From the NCBI GenBank assembly GCA_902475475.1, contig CABRZY010000024.1:1-14991 (forward strand): a stretch of DNA of 14,991 nucleotides, written 5' to 3'. The number at the start of each line of letters is the position of its first letter. Position 1 is the first letter of the stretch. Source of the DNA: an uncultured Collinsella sp. (GTDB taxonomy: Bacteria > Actinomycetota > Coriobacteriia > Coriobacteriales > Coriobacteriaceae). Shown here piece after piece: positions 14,911 to 14,991 of the stretch. The notes beneath the pieces were generated by a model. The model was not told the DNA's origin. It ran no database searches and saw nothing but the letters and a program-made list of their open reading frames with translations. The position numbers were made by a program, and so were the translations under genes.

Positions 14911-14960
14911 TCCGCGCATCCGCTGCGCGGATCCGCACCGGCTTCGCCCGCCTGCCGGCG
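14911..14960. repeat. Second hairpin-rich palindromic element
   Basis: ATCCGC-TGC-GCGGAT (14918-14932) and CCGGC-N11-GCCGG (14938-14958) are perfect stems. The element begins where the tRNA homology ends, as at 11934, and shares spaced words with that element (GCAT near the start, CCGGCTTC, GCCTG). The last 31 bases of the window, up to 14991, show no further feature that I can support. Confidence 0.45.
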
Positions 14961-14991
14961 TGCTCGAATAATTAACAAGTCGCGGCGTTAC

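Noticed and set aside
14736..14978. Minus-strand 80-codon frame at the right edge
   Set aside because: It translates the tRNA 3' end, its terminator and the palindromic element; there is no Shine-Dalgarno and no family resemblance.

Overview
The window looks like a chromosomal segment of a high-GC, gut-type Actinomycetota of the Coriobacteriia, most likely Collinsella or a close relative. This rests on the GC-rich coding sequence, encoded CCA on the tRNA, the gene families present and the style of intergenic hairpin repeats; it is an inference, not a database result. Almost every gene lies on the minus strand; only the D-Ala-D-Ala carboxypeptidase gene is on the plus strand.

Layout from left to right. 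Positions 1-2283 hold htpG (Hsp90 chaperone), a hairpin beyond its stop, and a REP-like palindromic repeat behind the next gene. Positions 2284-5000 hold a minus-strand operon read cpsC (Wzz-like membrane activator), cpsD (tyrosine autokinase), cpsB (PHP-type tyrosine phosphatase), then a GNAT acetyltransferase; no glycosyltransferase is attached. Positions 5030-8283 hold pstB, then a PhoB-like regulator and a PhoR-like kinase, ending in a clear terminator; pstS, pstC, pstA and phoU are absent here. Positions 8284-10244 hold a second two-component pair of the VanR/VanS type. It is divergent from a secreted, PBP5-like D,D-carboxypeptidase (10442-11782), and a 27-bp imperfect palindrome lies between the two promoters.

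Positions 11783-12287 are an RNA-gene island: a strong terminator for the carboxypeptidase gene, a functional-looking tRNA-Ser(GCU), its terminator, and a second copy of the tRNA-Ser 3' end plus terminator. That second copy is joined at the T-loop to a hairpin-rich palindromic element. Positions 12288-14729 encode an 813-residue protein with TPR-like repeats that I cannot name. The right edge (14854-14991) shows a second tRNA 3' end with terminator, again joined to a hairpin-rich element at the same T-loop position.

Functionally the coding part is about the cell envelope and stress: capsule/exopolysaccharide phosphoregulation, phosphate signalling, peptidoglycan carboxypeptidation with a VanRS-type sensor, and a chaperone. 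I see no CRISPR array, transposase, integrase, toxin-antitoxin or other recognised defence system. The most unusual signal is non-coding: two different tRNA 3' ends fused at the same T-loop position to related palindromic elements. Several starts were moved from the longest open frame to downstream codons on Shine-Dalgarno or promoter grounds: the GNAT gene, the PhoB-like gene, pstB, the VanS-like gene and the carboxypeptidase gene.
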